Shown piece after piece: positions 42,135 through 50,557 of a stretch of 64,000 bases of DNA. Where the stretch lies: contig RECY01000025.1 of the NCBI GenBank assembly GCA_007693785.1, forward strand, positions 62,001 to 126,000, written 5' to 3'. This stretch comes from Phycisphaerales bacterium. GTDB taxonomy: Bacteria > Planctomycetota > Phycisphaerae > Phycisphaerales > UBA1924. Made by a program: the position numbers and the translations under genes. Under the pieces are notes generated by a model. That model made no database searches and was not told the origin of the DNA. It saw nothing but the letters and a program-made list of their open reading frames with translations. Position 1 is the stretch's first letter. Each line of letters begins with the position of its first letter.

Positions 42135-42491
42135 ATGCCCGACACCCCCAGCCCCCCCACGACGCCCGAGACCGGCACGCCGAAGACCCCGGACCTCTCC
42201 TTCCGGACCTTTCAGACGCTGATCCGGGAGCGGTATTTCGAGACCGACGCCGCCCGCGGCCCGGCGGGGACGTTCCTCCTGCTCATGGAGGAAGTCGGCG
42301 AGCTCGCGACGGCCCTGCACGACAACCGCCCGGGCAAAAGCCCGACCGAGGCTCAACGGGCGAACCTCGGGGAGGAGTTCGCCGACGTGATCGCCTGGCT
42401 GGCGACGCTGGCGAACATCCATGGCGTCGACCTGGCCGAGGCGCTCGCGAAGTACACAGAGCCCGGACGGGTCGAGGGCGTCAAGGACTGA
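42135..42491 (+). CDS. MazG-like nucleotide pyrophosphohydrolase
   Basis: This 118-residue all-alpha NTP pyrophosphohydrolase has the Mg-binding pattern EEVGEL (about residues 53-58) and EEFADVIAWL (about 81-90). These are the paired E-E-x-x-E and E-x-x-D motifs of the MazG family. The short, single-domain form suggests house-cleaning of noncanonical nucleotides or dCTP/dUTP pyrophosphatase activity. The first 20 residues are Pro/Thr-rich and probably disordered. It stands alone, convergent to the thiolase gene. Confidence 0.88.
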   Translation: MPDTPSPPTTPETGTPKTPDLSFRTFQTLIRERYFETDAARGPAGTFLLLMEEVGELATALHDNRPGKSPTEAQRANLGEEFADVIAWLATLANIHGVDLAEALAKYTEPGRVEGVKD

Positions 42492-42523
42492 CGCCCCGGC
42501 GGGCGAGGTGCGTGTGATCGACG

Positions 42524-43720
42524 TCAGACCGCCTCGATGACCATCGCGACCGAGTTGCCGCCGCCGAGGCAGAGCCCGGCGAGGCCGGTCTTCTTGTTGA
42601 GACGATGCATCTGGTGGACGAGGGTGGTGAGGACGCGGGCGCCGCTGGCGCCGATGGGGTGCCCGAGGGCGATGCCGCCGCCGCAGAGGTTGAGCTTGTC
42701 CTCGCCGATGCCGAGTTCCTGGATGTTGCACAGGACCTGGGCGGCGAACGCCTCGTTGAGCTCGTAGAGGTCGATGTCGTCGACGCTCATGCCGGCCTTC
42801 TTCAGCGTCTGCTGCACGCCGGAGATCGGGGCGGCGAAGATGTCCTTGGGCTCGACGCCGCTGGTGCCGTAGGCGAGGATTTTCGCGAGCGGCTTCAGCC
42901 CGAGGCTGTTCGCCTTGCTCTCGCTCATCACGATGACGGCGGCCGCGCCGTCGTTGATCTGGCTCGCGTTGCCGGCCGTCACCGTGCCGTCCTTCGTGAA
43001 CGCGGCTCGCAGCTTCGCAAGCCCCTCGGCGGTCGAGTCCGCGCGGATACCCTCGTCGGCCTGCACGCCGCCGTCGGGGCCGGGGTTCTTGCGGTTGCCC
43101 ACCTGCTCGCCCGTCAGCGTGACCATCTCGTTCTTGAAGTAACCCTTGCTGGTCGCCTCGGCCGCACGCTGGTGGCTCTGCGCGGCGAAGCGGTCCTGCT
43201 CCTCGCGGGAGATGTTGTACTTCTGCGCGATGTGGTCGGCCGCGTTGCCCATCGCCCAGTGCTCAAACGCGCACGTCAGCCCGTCGTGGGCCATCACGTC
43301 CTTGAACTCCGTCGGTCCGTACTTCACCCCGGCGCGCACGTGCGCGAAGTGCGGCGAGCCGGTCATGTTCTCGAACCCGCCCGCGATGACGCACTCGTTG
43401 TCCCCAGCCTTGATCGACTGGGCCGCCATCATGACCGCCTCAAGACCCGACCCGCAGACCTTGTTGATGGTCTTGGCGCTGAGCGTCGAGGGGAGCCCGG
43501 CCTTCAGCCCCGCCTGACGGGCCGGGTTCTGGCCCAGCCCCGCCTGGAGCACGCACCCCATCACGCACTCGTCGACGTGATCCTTCGCGCCGGACGCGGC
43601 TTCGAGAACCGCCTGGATCGCGATCGCGCCGAGCTGCGGCGCGGGCACGCCGGCGAGACCGCCGAAGAACCTCCCGATCGGGGTGCGTTTCGCGGCGACG
43701 ATGACGGGCTGATTCGACAT
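42524..43720 (-). CDS. thiolase, probable acetyl-CoA C-acetyltransferase
   Basis: This 398-residue thiolase has the acyl-enzyme Cys89 (INKVCGSGLEAV). The His motif GGGIALGHPIGASGAR and the C-terminal second Cys (LAGLCLGGGNS) are both complete, so the enzyme should condense or cleave acetoacetyl-CoA. The specificity is probably for short chains, but a longer-chain beta-oxidation role cannot be excluded. The ATG at 43720 has GGGAG 8 nt upstream. No acyl-CoA dehydrogenase or enoyl-CoA hydratase is near. Confidence 0.93.
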   Translation of the reverse strand: MSNQPVIVAAKRTPIGRFFGGLAGVPAPQLGAIAIQAVLEAASGAKDHVDECVMGCVLQAGLGQNPARQAGLKAGLPSTLSAKTINKVCGSGLEAVMMAAQSIKAGDNECVIAGGFENMTGSPHFAHVRAGVKYGPTEFKDVMAHDGLTCAFEHWAMGNAADHIAQKYNISREEQDRFAAQSHQRAAEATSKGYFKNEMVTLTGEQVGNRKNPGPDGGVQADEGIRADSTAEGLAKLRAAFTKDGTVTAGNASQINDGAAAVIVMSESKANSLGLKPLAKILAYGTSGVEPKDIFAAPISGVQQTLKKAGMSVDDIDLYELNEAFAAQVLCNIQELGIGEDKLNLCGGGIALGHPIGASGARVLTTLVHQMHRLNKKTGLAGLCLGGGNSVAMVIEAV

Positions 43721-43862
43721 ATAGCTGGCTCCCAACAACGCCCGGTACGCGTCGCGCCGGGCGGATCGATCTGAGATACCCGTGCTCGGCCGCGTCGCCG
43801 GGTCGGGGTTAAAACGATAGCCCGATACCGCCCGCACGAGCCGCCCGCCCTTCCCCGAGCCC

Positions 43863-43868
43863 TAGCAT
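43863..43868 (+). promoter_or_regulatory. TAGCAT -10-like element, leaderless MscS
   Basis: TAGCAT ends 6 nt before the ATG at 43875, without a Shine-Dalgarno sequence. This is the clearest example of the window-wide pattern. Confidence 0.55.
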
Positions 43869-43874
43869 CGCCCG

Positions 43875-45122
43875 ATGGCGCCCGTTCCCCCCACCGATGC
43901 ACCGGCGGCCCCCGCCAATGAGCCCGCCCGCCCCGAGGGCGACGCCCCGGCGATCGACGCGGCCGAGGTGCTCGACGACCCGGTCGGTGCGTTCCAGGCC
44001 ATCACAGCCCCCATTGTCAGCGACTGGCAGACCTACGCCCTCGGGCTCGTCGTGCTGGTCACGACGATCCTCGCCGGGCTCATCCTGTCGTGGCTGCTGA
44101 GCCGCGGGCTGCGGGCGCTGGTCAAGCGGGCCGGGGATCGGCGGGTCGGGCGTGTCGTCGACCGCCTGCGCGGGCCGATCCGCCCCGTCGGCCCGCTCAT
44201 TCTCCTGCTGATCGTGCTCCCGAGCTTGCAGACGCTCGCGCCCTCGCTCGTCGGGTTTGCACGACACCTGGTCAGCCTGCTGCTGATCGCTTCGCTCGCG
44301 TGGACGCTGCTGGTCGCGATGAACGCGGCCGAGAAGTTCATGCTCAGCAAGCACCGTGTTGACGTCGCCGACAACCTTGAAGCGCGCCGGATGCACACCC
44401 AGCTCCGCTTCATCACCCGCACGCTCGGGCTGCTCGTCATCGTGCTCGGCGCGTCGGCCGCCCTCATGACCTTCGACGGCGTCCGCCAGATCGGCACCAG
44501 CCTGCTCGCCAGCGCCGGCGTCGCGGGGCTGGTCATCGGGCTGGCCGCCAAGCCGGCGGTCGAGAACATCATCAGCGGGCTCCAGATCTCGCTCGCCCAG
44601 CCGATCCGCATCGACGACGTGGTCGTGATCGACGGCGAATGGGGACGCGTCGAGGAGATCACCGCGACGTACGTTGTCGTGCGCATCTGGGACGAACGCC
44701 GCCAGATCGTGCCCTTCAGCCGCATCATCGGAGAGTCGTTCACCAACTGGACCCGCTCCAGCAGCCAGATCCTCGGCTGGGCGATGATCTACACCGACTA
44801 CACCGCGCCCGTCGACGAGCTGCGCCGTGTGCTGCAGGACGTCTGCGAGAAGAGTGCCCACTGGGACAAGCGTGTCTGCGGGCTTCAGGTCACCGAGGCG
44901 AGCGAGCAGACCATGGGACTGCGGGCGCTGGTCAGCGCGGTCGACGCGGGCAAGGCGTGGGACCTGCGGTGCGAGGTCCGCGAAGCGCTCATCACGCATC
45001 TTCAGCAGCATCACCCGAACTGCCTGCCCAAGTCGCGCGTCCGCCTCGAAGGTGCGGGGCCCGATGGCTTCGTGCCCGTCCCGACGGAAGGCTCACCCGG
45101 TGAGACACTCCCCGCCGGCTGA
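43875..45122 (+). CDS. MscS-family mechanosensitive ion channel
   Basis: This 415-residue channel has a Pro/Ala-rich cytoplasmic start. Four predicted membrane helices lie at about residues 55-80, 95-125, 130-150 and 185-215. The pore-lining helix is at about 205-240 (LLASAGVAGLVIGLAAKPAVENIISGL), with the characteristic Gly/Ala packing. It is followed by the MscS beta-domain (IRIDDVVVIDGEWGRVEEI) and the C-terminal alpha-beta domain. It releases solutes upon hypo-osmotic shock. The N-terminal extension and four helices make it larger than E. coli MscS. Confidence 0.93.
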   Translation: MAPVPPTDAPAAPANEPARPEGDAPAIDAAEVLDDPVGAFQAITAPIVSDWQTYALGLVVLVTTILAGLILSWLLSRGLRALVKRAGDRRVGRVVDRLRGPIRPVGPLILLLIVLPSLQTLAPSLVGFARHLVSLLLIASLAWTLLVAMNAAEKFMLSKHRVDVADNLEARRMHTQLRFITRTLGLLVIVLGASAALMTFDGVRQIGTSLLASAGVAGLVIGLAAKPAVENIISGLQISLAQPIRIDDVVVIDGEWGRVEEITATYVVVRIWDERRQIVPFSRIIGESFTNWTRSSSQILGWAMIYTDYTAPVDELRRVLQDVCEKSAHWDKRVCGLQVTEASEQTMGLRALVSAVDAGKAWDLRCEVREALITHLQQHHPNCLPKSRVRLEGAGPDGFVPVPTEGSPGETLPAG

Positions 45123-45158
45123 AGTGCGCAGCTGAAAGACGGTCGCTCAAAGGAAGGG

Positions 45159-45626
45159 TTAACGCCGCCCCGTCGGGTGCTTCGGGTCGTGCCCGAGCCG
45201 CTTTTCGACCTGATCCCGGTCTTCCTTGCGGTTGAGCCCCGCAACCCAGGCCGGGGCCTGCCCGAGCAGGAAGAAGCCGACCACAATCGCCGCACCGATG
45301 ATCACCGCCAGCGGGCCGCCGATGATGAACAGCGGGACCATCAGCAGCACGGACGCCGCGATGATCACGACAGTCAGCACCATTTTGCTTGCGCGCCGGT
45401 TGCTCGGCTCCGGCGGCGCGCCGTCGGGGGACTCCGCCTCCATGCCGTGACGGACGGCGGGATCGTCTTCCGGGTGCTCCTCGTGCTCGGGCGCGCCGTG
45501 CGCGTGCGCTTGGGCCATGGGGCGTGTGTCGGGCGGCGCGCGGTGCATGCGATGCGCATCTTCGCCCGGGCTCAAGAGCGGGGCGTCGTCGGAGGTGCCG
45601 GTGGTCTGGTGAGGGGAGCGGGTCAT
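45159..45626 (-). CDS. small membrane protein of unknown function
   Basis: This 155-residue protein has a His/Pro/Glu-rich hydrophilic N-terminal half (about residues 1-88), then two closely spaced membrane helices (VLTVVIIAASVLLMVPLFII and PLAVIIGAAIVVGFFLLG). A charged C-terminus follows (NRKEDRDQVEKRLGHDPKHP). The ATG at 45626 has GAGGAAGG 8 nt upstream. I do not recognise the family. The His-rich start could bind metal, which is only a guess. Confidence 0.65.
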   Translation of the reverse strand: MTRSPHQTTGTSDDAPLLSPGEDAHRMHRAPPDTRPMAQAHAHGAPEHEEHPEDDPAVRHGMEAESPDGAPPEPSNRRASKMVLTVVIIAASVLLMVPLFIIGGPLAVIIGAAIVVGFFLLGQAPAWVAGLNRKEDRDQVEKRLGHDPKHPTGRR

Positions 45627-45852
45627 GGCGTGTCCTTCCTCGGGGAGCCGCCCCCGAACCGCGTGGGGCGACCGACGAACAACACCCGCCAACCCTCCGC
45701 GTCGCCCGGGCGGCCCGGGCCTGCGTACGCTTCGCCCCCGGTTCGCGGCGACCGCCGAGCCGGGGTCGAAACCCTTGCTTTTCAAGCAAACAATGCCCGC
45801 CGCCCGCCTATTCCACCGGGCAGCGCCCAAACAAGTTGACGAAAGGTCCGAC
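45627..45852. other. divergent intergenic region upstream of prpD
   Basis: No gene is seen. TTGCTTTTCAAGCAAACA (45776-45793) contains a small palindrome (TTGCTTTTCAAGCAA), a possible operator for the propionate locus. A TATTCC occurs 35 nt before the prpD ATG. Confidence 0.4.
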
Positions 45853-47469
45853 ATGAGCGACGCGACGCGCGTGACCCTGCCCGCCGACACCAATCAGGCC
45901 CTCGGCATCGCACAGTTCGCGGTCGATTTCATGTCGAGCGATCACGCGAAACAGGGCGACCCCGGCGCGGCCGTCCTCGAACGCACCAACCTCTTCCACA
46001 CCGACGCCTGCCTCTGCGGCGTCAGCGCGCTCGCCCTCGGCACCAACGCCCCCACCATCCTCCGCGACGAAGCCCTCCGCTACCCGCTCGCCAAGGGCGA
46101 GACCGGCGCGACCGTCTTCGGCAGCGCCGAACGCGTTAAGCCCGAGAAGGCGATCGTCGCCAACAGCTCCGCCGTCCGCGAGTGGGACAGCAACGGCACC
46201 AACTTCGGCTTCCGCCCCGAGCTCGGGCACACCGCCGGCGAGTTCGGGCACAACGACTTCTACCCCGTCGCGATCGCTGCGGCCCAGGTCGCCGGGCTCG
46301 ACGGGGCGGCCGCCCTCCGCGGCATGGTCCTGCTCGACGAGATCCGCGGTCGCCTCGCCGAGGTCTTCAGCCTCAAGACCTACAAGATCGACCACGTCGT
46401 CCACGGCGCCGTCGCGAGCGCCGCGACCTACGGCGCGATGCTCGGCGCGACCGCCGAGCAGATCGAGAGCGCCATCGGCATGGCGATCGCCCACTACATC
46501 CCCTTCCGCGCGATCCGCGCCGGCAAGCAGCTCTCCGACAGCAAGGGCGCCAGCGCCGCGATCAGCACCGAGGCCGCGGTCCTGAGCGTGCAGCGCTCGA
46601 TGGCCGGCTTCATGGGCCCGCGCGACATCTTCCGCAACCCCGAGGCGATCTTCCGCATCTTCGAAGGCCCCGGGCAGATGTTCAAAGCCGTCAATGCGGT
46701 GAATGCCAACACGGAGAAGCGCGACGCGAGCCCGTTCGAGCTGGTCCTGAGCCGCGCCGGCGACGACTTCGCCGTCATGGGCATGCACTTCAAGCTCGGG
46801 CTCTACGAGCACCAGTCGGCCGGCGCGCTCCAGGCCGCGATCGACCTCGCCGCCAAGAGCCCCGCCCTGCTCGACAACAACGGCGAGAACATCAAGAACA
46901 TCAAGATCGTCGCCTACGAGCCCGCGTTCGGCATCATCGGCGACCCGGCGAAGAAAGACCCGCGCACACGCCAGTCCGCCGACCACTCCATGGCGTACAT
47001 CGTCGCCACGCTCCTCCGCAAAGCGATCGAGCAGCGCGCCAAGCTCCCCGCCCCCAGCGGCGAGAGCAACGATTCGTGGTGGAAGGCCCTCATCCTCGAG
47101 CCGCACGACTACAACGAGAGCGCCATCTTCCACCCGCTCACCCGCAAGCTCATGGCGAAGATCGACTTCACCCACGGCGGCCCCGACTACGACGCCAAGT
47201 ACCCCGACGGCATCCCCACCGGCATGGTCATCACCGCCGCCGACGGCTCGACGCACGACTCCGGGCTGGTCATGTACCCCGCCGGGCACGCGAGAAACAT
47301 CAGCGCCGACCTGCGCGACATCCTGAACAACAAGTTCCGCGTCCTCGGCGCGATCTCCGGCGACGCCGACGCGATCGTCGCCAAGCTCAGCAACATCGAA
47401 CAAAAATCCGCCGCCGACATCGCGAGCCTGACCGACTTCCACATCCACAACCACGGCAAGTTCGAGTAA
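45853..47469 (+). CDS. prpD: 2-methylcitrate dehydratase (MmgE/PrpD family)
   Basis: This 538-residue enzyme dehydrates 2-methylcitrate in the methylcitrate cycle that oxidises propionyl-CoA to pyruvate and succinate. MmgE/PrpD family segments are present: the substrate-site region NSSAVREWDSNGTNFGF, GHTAGEFGHNDFYPVAIAAAQ, and the helical part VVHGAVASAATYGAMLG. It is longer than E. coli PrpD (about 480 residues), as in the variant clade. The ATG at 45853 has GAAAGG upstream. It is followed by prpB and, after a foreign gene, prpC. Confidence 0.9.
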   Translation: MSDATRVTLPADTNQALGIAQFAVDFMSSDHAKQGDPGAAVLERTNLFHTDACLCGVSALALGTNAPTILRDEALRYPLAKGETGATVFGSAERVKPEKAIVANSSAVREWDSNGTNFGFRPELGHTAGEFGHNDFYPVAIAAAQVAGLDGAAALRGMVLLDEIRGRLAEVFSLKTYKIDHVVHGAVASAATYGAMLGATAEQIESAIGMAIAHYIPFRAIRAGKQLSDSKGASAAISTEAAVLSVQRSMAGFMGPRDIFRNPEAIFRIFEGPGQMFKAVNAVNANTEKRDASPFELVLSRAGDDFAVMGMHFKLGLYEHQSAGALQAAIDLAAKSPALLDNNGENIKNIKIVAYEPAFGIIGDPAKKDPRTRQSADHSMAYIVATLLRKAIEQRAKLPAPSGESNDSWWKALILEPHDYNESAIFHPLTRKLMAKIDFTHGGPDYDAKYPDGIPTGMVITAADGSTHDSGLVMYPAGHARNISADLRDILNNKFRVLGAISGDADAIVAKLSNIEQKSAADIASLTDFHIHNHGKFE

Positions 47470-47479
47470 ACAGGCACCA

Positions 47480-47538
47480 GGAGCCGGTGACCAGGCACCA
47501 GTATGGCTCCATCCGACCGGTGCCCGGTGCCTGGCTCC
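47480..47538. repeat. imperfect inverted repeat between prpD and prpB
   Basis: The 20-nt arms at 47480-47499 and 47519-47538 match at 16 of 20 positions when folded, and the unit CAGGCACC recurs at 47471, 47492 and (inverted) 47526. It may be a transcription-attenuating hairpin or a dispersed repeat. There is no T-run. Confidence 0.55.
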
Positions 47539-47553
47539 CGATGCCTTCTCCCC

Positions 47554-47559
47554 TAGCAT
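47554..47559 (+). promoter_or_regulatory. TAGCAT -10-like element, leaderless prpB
   Basis: TAGCAT ends 5 nt before the prpB ATG, with CCCCC between. prpB may thus be transcribed apart from prpD. Confidence 0.5.
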
Positions 47560-47564
47560 CCCCC

Positions 47565-48476
47565 ATGCCAGACGCCCTCCCCCACCCCGGCACCCAGCTC
47601 CGCCGCCTCATGGACGCCGCCTGCGTCCCCATCCCCGGCGCGTTCAACGGGCTCGTCGCCCGCGCCGTCCGAGACGCCGGCTTCCAGGCCGCCTACCTCT
47701 CCGGCGGCGCGACCAGCGCCGCCGCCGGCGTCCCCGACGTCGGGCTGCTCACGCTCGACCGCTTCGCCCAGGCGATCCGCGAGGTCGTCGACGGCTCGCG
47801 CCTCCCCGTCCTCGCCGACGCCGACACCGGCTTCGGCGAAGCCGAGATGACCCGGCGCACCGTCATCACCTACCACCGCGCCGGCGCCGCCGGGCTCCAC
47901 ATCGAGGACCAGGTCTTCCCCAAACGCTGCGGGCACCTCGACGGCAAGGCCCTCGTCCCCACCGACCACATGACCGAAAAAGTCGCCTGGGCCCGCAAAG
48001 CGAGCGACGACTGCTCCGGGGGCGCGTTCATCATCTGCGCCAGGACCGACGCCGCCGGCGTCGAGAGCGTCGAAGCCGCGATCGAGCGAGCCGCCGCCTA
48101 CGTCCAAGCCGGGGCGGACATGATCTTCCCCGAAGGCCTCCGCACCGAGCAGGACTTCGCCCGCGTCGCCGAAGCCGTCCGCACGCTCCGCACCCACGTC
48201 GGCACGCGCCCCTACCTGCTCGCCAACATGACCGAGTTCGGCAAAACCCCGATGCTCCCCGTCGCCCGCTTCGCCGAGCTCGGCTACGACGCGGTGATCT
48301 TCCCGGTCACCACCCTCCGCATCGCGATGCACGCCGTGACCGAGGCTCTGAAAGAACTCCACGACACCGGCACGGCCGAAGGGCTGCTGGATCGGATGCA
48401 GACGCGGCAGGAGTTGTACCGACTGCTGGAGTACACGCCGAGCAAGCCGTGGGAGATGCCGACAACTAGCTATTGA
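47565..48476 (+). CDS. prpB: methylisocitrate lyase
   Basis: This 303-residue member of the isocitrate lyase/PEP mutase superfamily splits 2-methylisocitrate into pyruvate and succinate. The loop KRCGHLDGK with catalytic Cys122 is the signature of methylisocitrate lyase, and ADADTGFG (Asp85, Asp87) binds magnesium. The TIM-barrel pieces AYLSGGATSAAAG and YLLANMTEFGKTP fit too. The stop overlaps the end of the convergent AT-rich gene by 7 nt. The C-terminus KPWEMPTTSY may have been altered by that insertion, though the length is normal. Confidence 0.94.
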   Translation: MPDALPHPGTQLRRLMDAACVPIPGAFNGLVARAVRDAGFQAAYLSGGATSAAAGVPDVGLLTLDRFAQAIREVVDGSRLPVLADADTGFGEAEMTRRTVITYHRAGAAGLHIEDQVFPKRCGHLDGKALVPTDHMTEKVAWARKASDDCSGGAFIICARTDAAGVESVEAAIERAAAYVQAGADMIFPEGLRTEQDFARVAEAVRTLRTHVGTRPYLLANMTEFGKTPMLPVARFAELGYDAVIFPVTTLRIAMHAVTEALKELHDTGTAEGLLDRMQTRQELYRLLEYTPSKPWEMPTTSY

Positions 48477-49282
48477 AACTCCACCCCAAGCAGAGACATC
48501 GCGCGTGAGAATTCTTTTAGTCTTTCATCGTACTTGCCCATCCACGCATCCCCGTCTTCAAATGTCGCCACTCGCGAAAACCCTCGCATGTACAATATGC
48601 GTGAAAAATCCATGCCAAGCAGTGCATTGTGTAAAACGACTTCTGGTCTAATCATCGATATGATTTTAATATTTCCGTGTATAATTCGGTGATAATTTAC
48701 CGAATGAACAGCATTAATATATTTTGAAATATAATTTGCATTTTTCTCGCTACTAGACATTATTTTTACACAATACTCAATAGCCTGTTTAATGCTACCA
48801 TCTTCATGATACATCTGGATATCTTCGAGTCCGAGCAGCGATTCGTTTGCCAAATTTCGCATTGCACTCGCCGGCTCACTTGCACCCGCACCAGCCATCG
48901 CCTTGGATGCTTCGAGAATATCATTTGCCTCACGTCTAATAAGCGATAAAAATCCTCGATCTATGTTTGCCGCATGCACAAACTTTGTCGCAGACTCTAC
49001 CGCAGGTCTTGCAATCATCGATAAACAAACTATATTTCCTGACCTGCACACAGCCGATGACGCTTCGGCACACGCCGCAATCCAATTGCAATGGTTTGAA
49101 AGATACTGACCAATTGCCATTCTGACTCGATCGCGTTCGCGATCTTTTACTTTTGCAAATAGCTCACTCTTTAGATAAAATGAATTTTGAACTGCCTCCC
49201 GGTAGAATCCACGCACACTGTCTGAAATGGCACGAAAGGCTTTTCCGGAAGCATTCGCTTGGTCGTCAATGGTAACTGGCAT
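48470..49282 (-). CDS. AT-rich hypothetical protein, probable horizontal acquisition
   Basis: This 270-residue, mostly helical cytosolic protein has no recognised domain. The central segment (NWIAACAEASSAVCRSGNIV and LSMIARPAVESATKFVHAAN) has the pattern of the DUF5677/HEPN-like helical proteins often found near defence genes, at low confidence. Two hand-counted 60-base blocks inside (48661-48780) are 27% and 23% G+C against 67% just beyond (49381-49440). It is rich in AAT, ATA and TTT codons, unlike its neighbours. It sits on the opposite strand between prpB and prpC. No flanking repeats or transposase remain. Confidence 0.75.
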   Translation of the reverse strand: MPVTIDDQANASGKAFRAISDSVRGFYREAVQNSFYLKSELFAKVKDRERDRVRMAIGQYLSNHCNWIAACAEASSAVCRSGNIVCLSMIARPAVESATKFVHAANIDRGFLSLIRREANDILEASKAMAGAGASEPASAMRNLANESLLGLEDIQMYHEDGSIKQAIEYCVKIMSSSEKNANYISKYINAVHSVNYHRIIHGNIKIISMIRPEVVLHNALLGMDFSRILYMRGFSRVATFEDGDAWMGKYDERLKEFSRAMSLLGVEFQ

Positions 49283-49343
49283 ATCATTCGACCCTTTCCC
49301 GAGTCACCTTGGCATCTGCAGTTCACACGCACGGAGCGATCAT

Positions 49344-50498
49344 ATGCCTGACAAACCCCACGCCCGCGGCCTCGAGGGCGTCATCGCCGGTGAAACCGCC
49401 ATCTGCTCGGTCGAGCAGGGGGCCCTGATCTACCGCGGGTACGAGATCCACGACCTCGCCGAGCACGCCACGTTCGAGGGCGTCGCCCACCTGCTGCTCC
49501 ACGGCGAGAAGCCGAGCGACGCGCAGCTCAAGACCTTCCGCGAGCGCGTCGCCGCCGAGCGACCCGTGCCCGCGCCGGTGATCGACTACCTGCGTGCGAG
49601 CAAGGGCCCGCTCGCCGAGGGCTCGGCCGTCCCGATGGACGTGCTCCGCACCTGCGTGAGCATCCTCGCCAACCTCGACGCGGAGAGCCAGTCGATCGAC
49701 CACGACGCCAACCTGCGCAAGGCTGAACGCCTGCTCGCGAAGATCCCGACCATCATCGGGCACATGCAGCGGATCATCGACGGGAAGGACCTCGTCGAGC
49801 CCGAACGCGGCGGGGACCCGGCCCTCTCCCACGCGGCGAACCTGATGTACCTGATGACCGGCGAGAAGCCCTCGCCCGAGGCCGAGAAGGTCATGGACGT
49901 CAGCCTGATCCTCTACGCCGAGCACGACTACAACGCGAGCACGTTCGCTAGCCGCGTCATCGCGGGCACGCTCAGCGACATGCACGGCGCCGTCACCGGC
50001 GCGATCGCCGCCCTCAAGGGCCCGCTCCACGGCGGCGCCAACGAGGCCGCGATGGAGATGCTCAAAGAAATCCGCGAGCACCTGGACAAGGGCGGCACCG
50101 TCCGCGACTTCATGGACAACGCCTTCGCCACCAAGCGCAAGCTCATGGGCTTCGGGCACCGCGTCTACAAGAACGGCGACCACCGCGCCCCCATCCTGCA
50201 CAAGCTCGGGCGCAAGATGGCCGAGGCGAAGGGGGCCGACGCCGTCAAGTGGTTCGAGATCGGCGAAGAGGTCCAGCAGATCATGCTGAAAGACAAGCAG
50301 ATCCACCCGAACGTCGACTTCCCGTGCGGCTTGACGTACTACACGATGGGCATCCCGGTGCCGCAGTACACGCCGATTTTTGTGGCGAGCCGCATCACCG
50401 GCTGGGCCGCCCACATCATCGAGCAGCACGACAACAACCGCCTGATCCGCCCGATCGCGCAGTACACCGGGCCAGGCCCGCGCCAGTGGAACGGGTGA
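49344..50498 (+). CDS. prpC: 2-methylcitrate synthase (citrate synthase family)
   Basis: This 384-residue enzyme condenses propionyl-CoA (or acetyl-CoA) with oxaloacetate. The catalytic His of PLHGGANEAAMEML and the His in FGHRVYKNGDHRAPIL are in place, and the Asp near HPNVDFPCGLTYYTMG is present. The choice of methylcitrate over citrate synthase rests on the prpD-prpB context, since sequence alone does not separate the two. The ATG at 49344 has GGAG 7 nt upstream. A strong terminator follows 67 nt downstream of the stop. Confidence 0.92.
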   Translation: MPDKPHARGLEGVIAGETAICSVEQGALIYRGYEIHDLAEHATFEGVAHLLLHGEKPSDAQLKTFRERVAAERPVPAPVIDYLRASKGPLAEGSAVPMDVLRTCVSILANLDAESQSIDHDANLRKAERLLAKIPTIIGHMQRIIDGKDLVEPERGGDPALSHAANLMYLMTGEKPSPEAEKVMDVSLILYAEHDYNASTFASRVIAGTLSDMHGAVTGAIAALKGPLHGGANEAAMEMLKEIREHLDKGGTVRDFMDNAFATKRKLMGFGHRVYKNGDHRAPILHKLGRKMAEAKGADAVKWFEIGEEVQQIMLKDKQIHPNVDFPCGLTYYTMGIPVPQYTPIFVASRITGWAAHIIEQHDNNRLIRPIAQYTGPGPRQWNG

Positions 50499-50557
50499 GG
50501 AATGCAATGGGCATAAGGCACTAGGCAGAGCGGATTGTGGTGCCGAGCCTGTTGAAC

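Noticed and set aside
48470-49300. Insertion sequence or prophage remnant in the AT-rich block
   Set aside because: No transposase or integrase motif, terminal inverted repeats or target duplication was seen.
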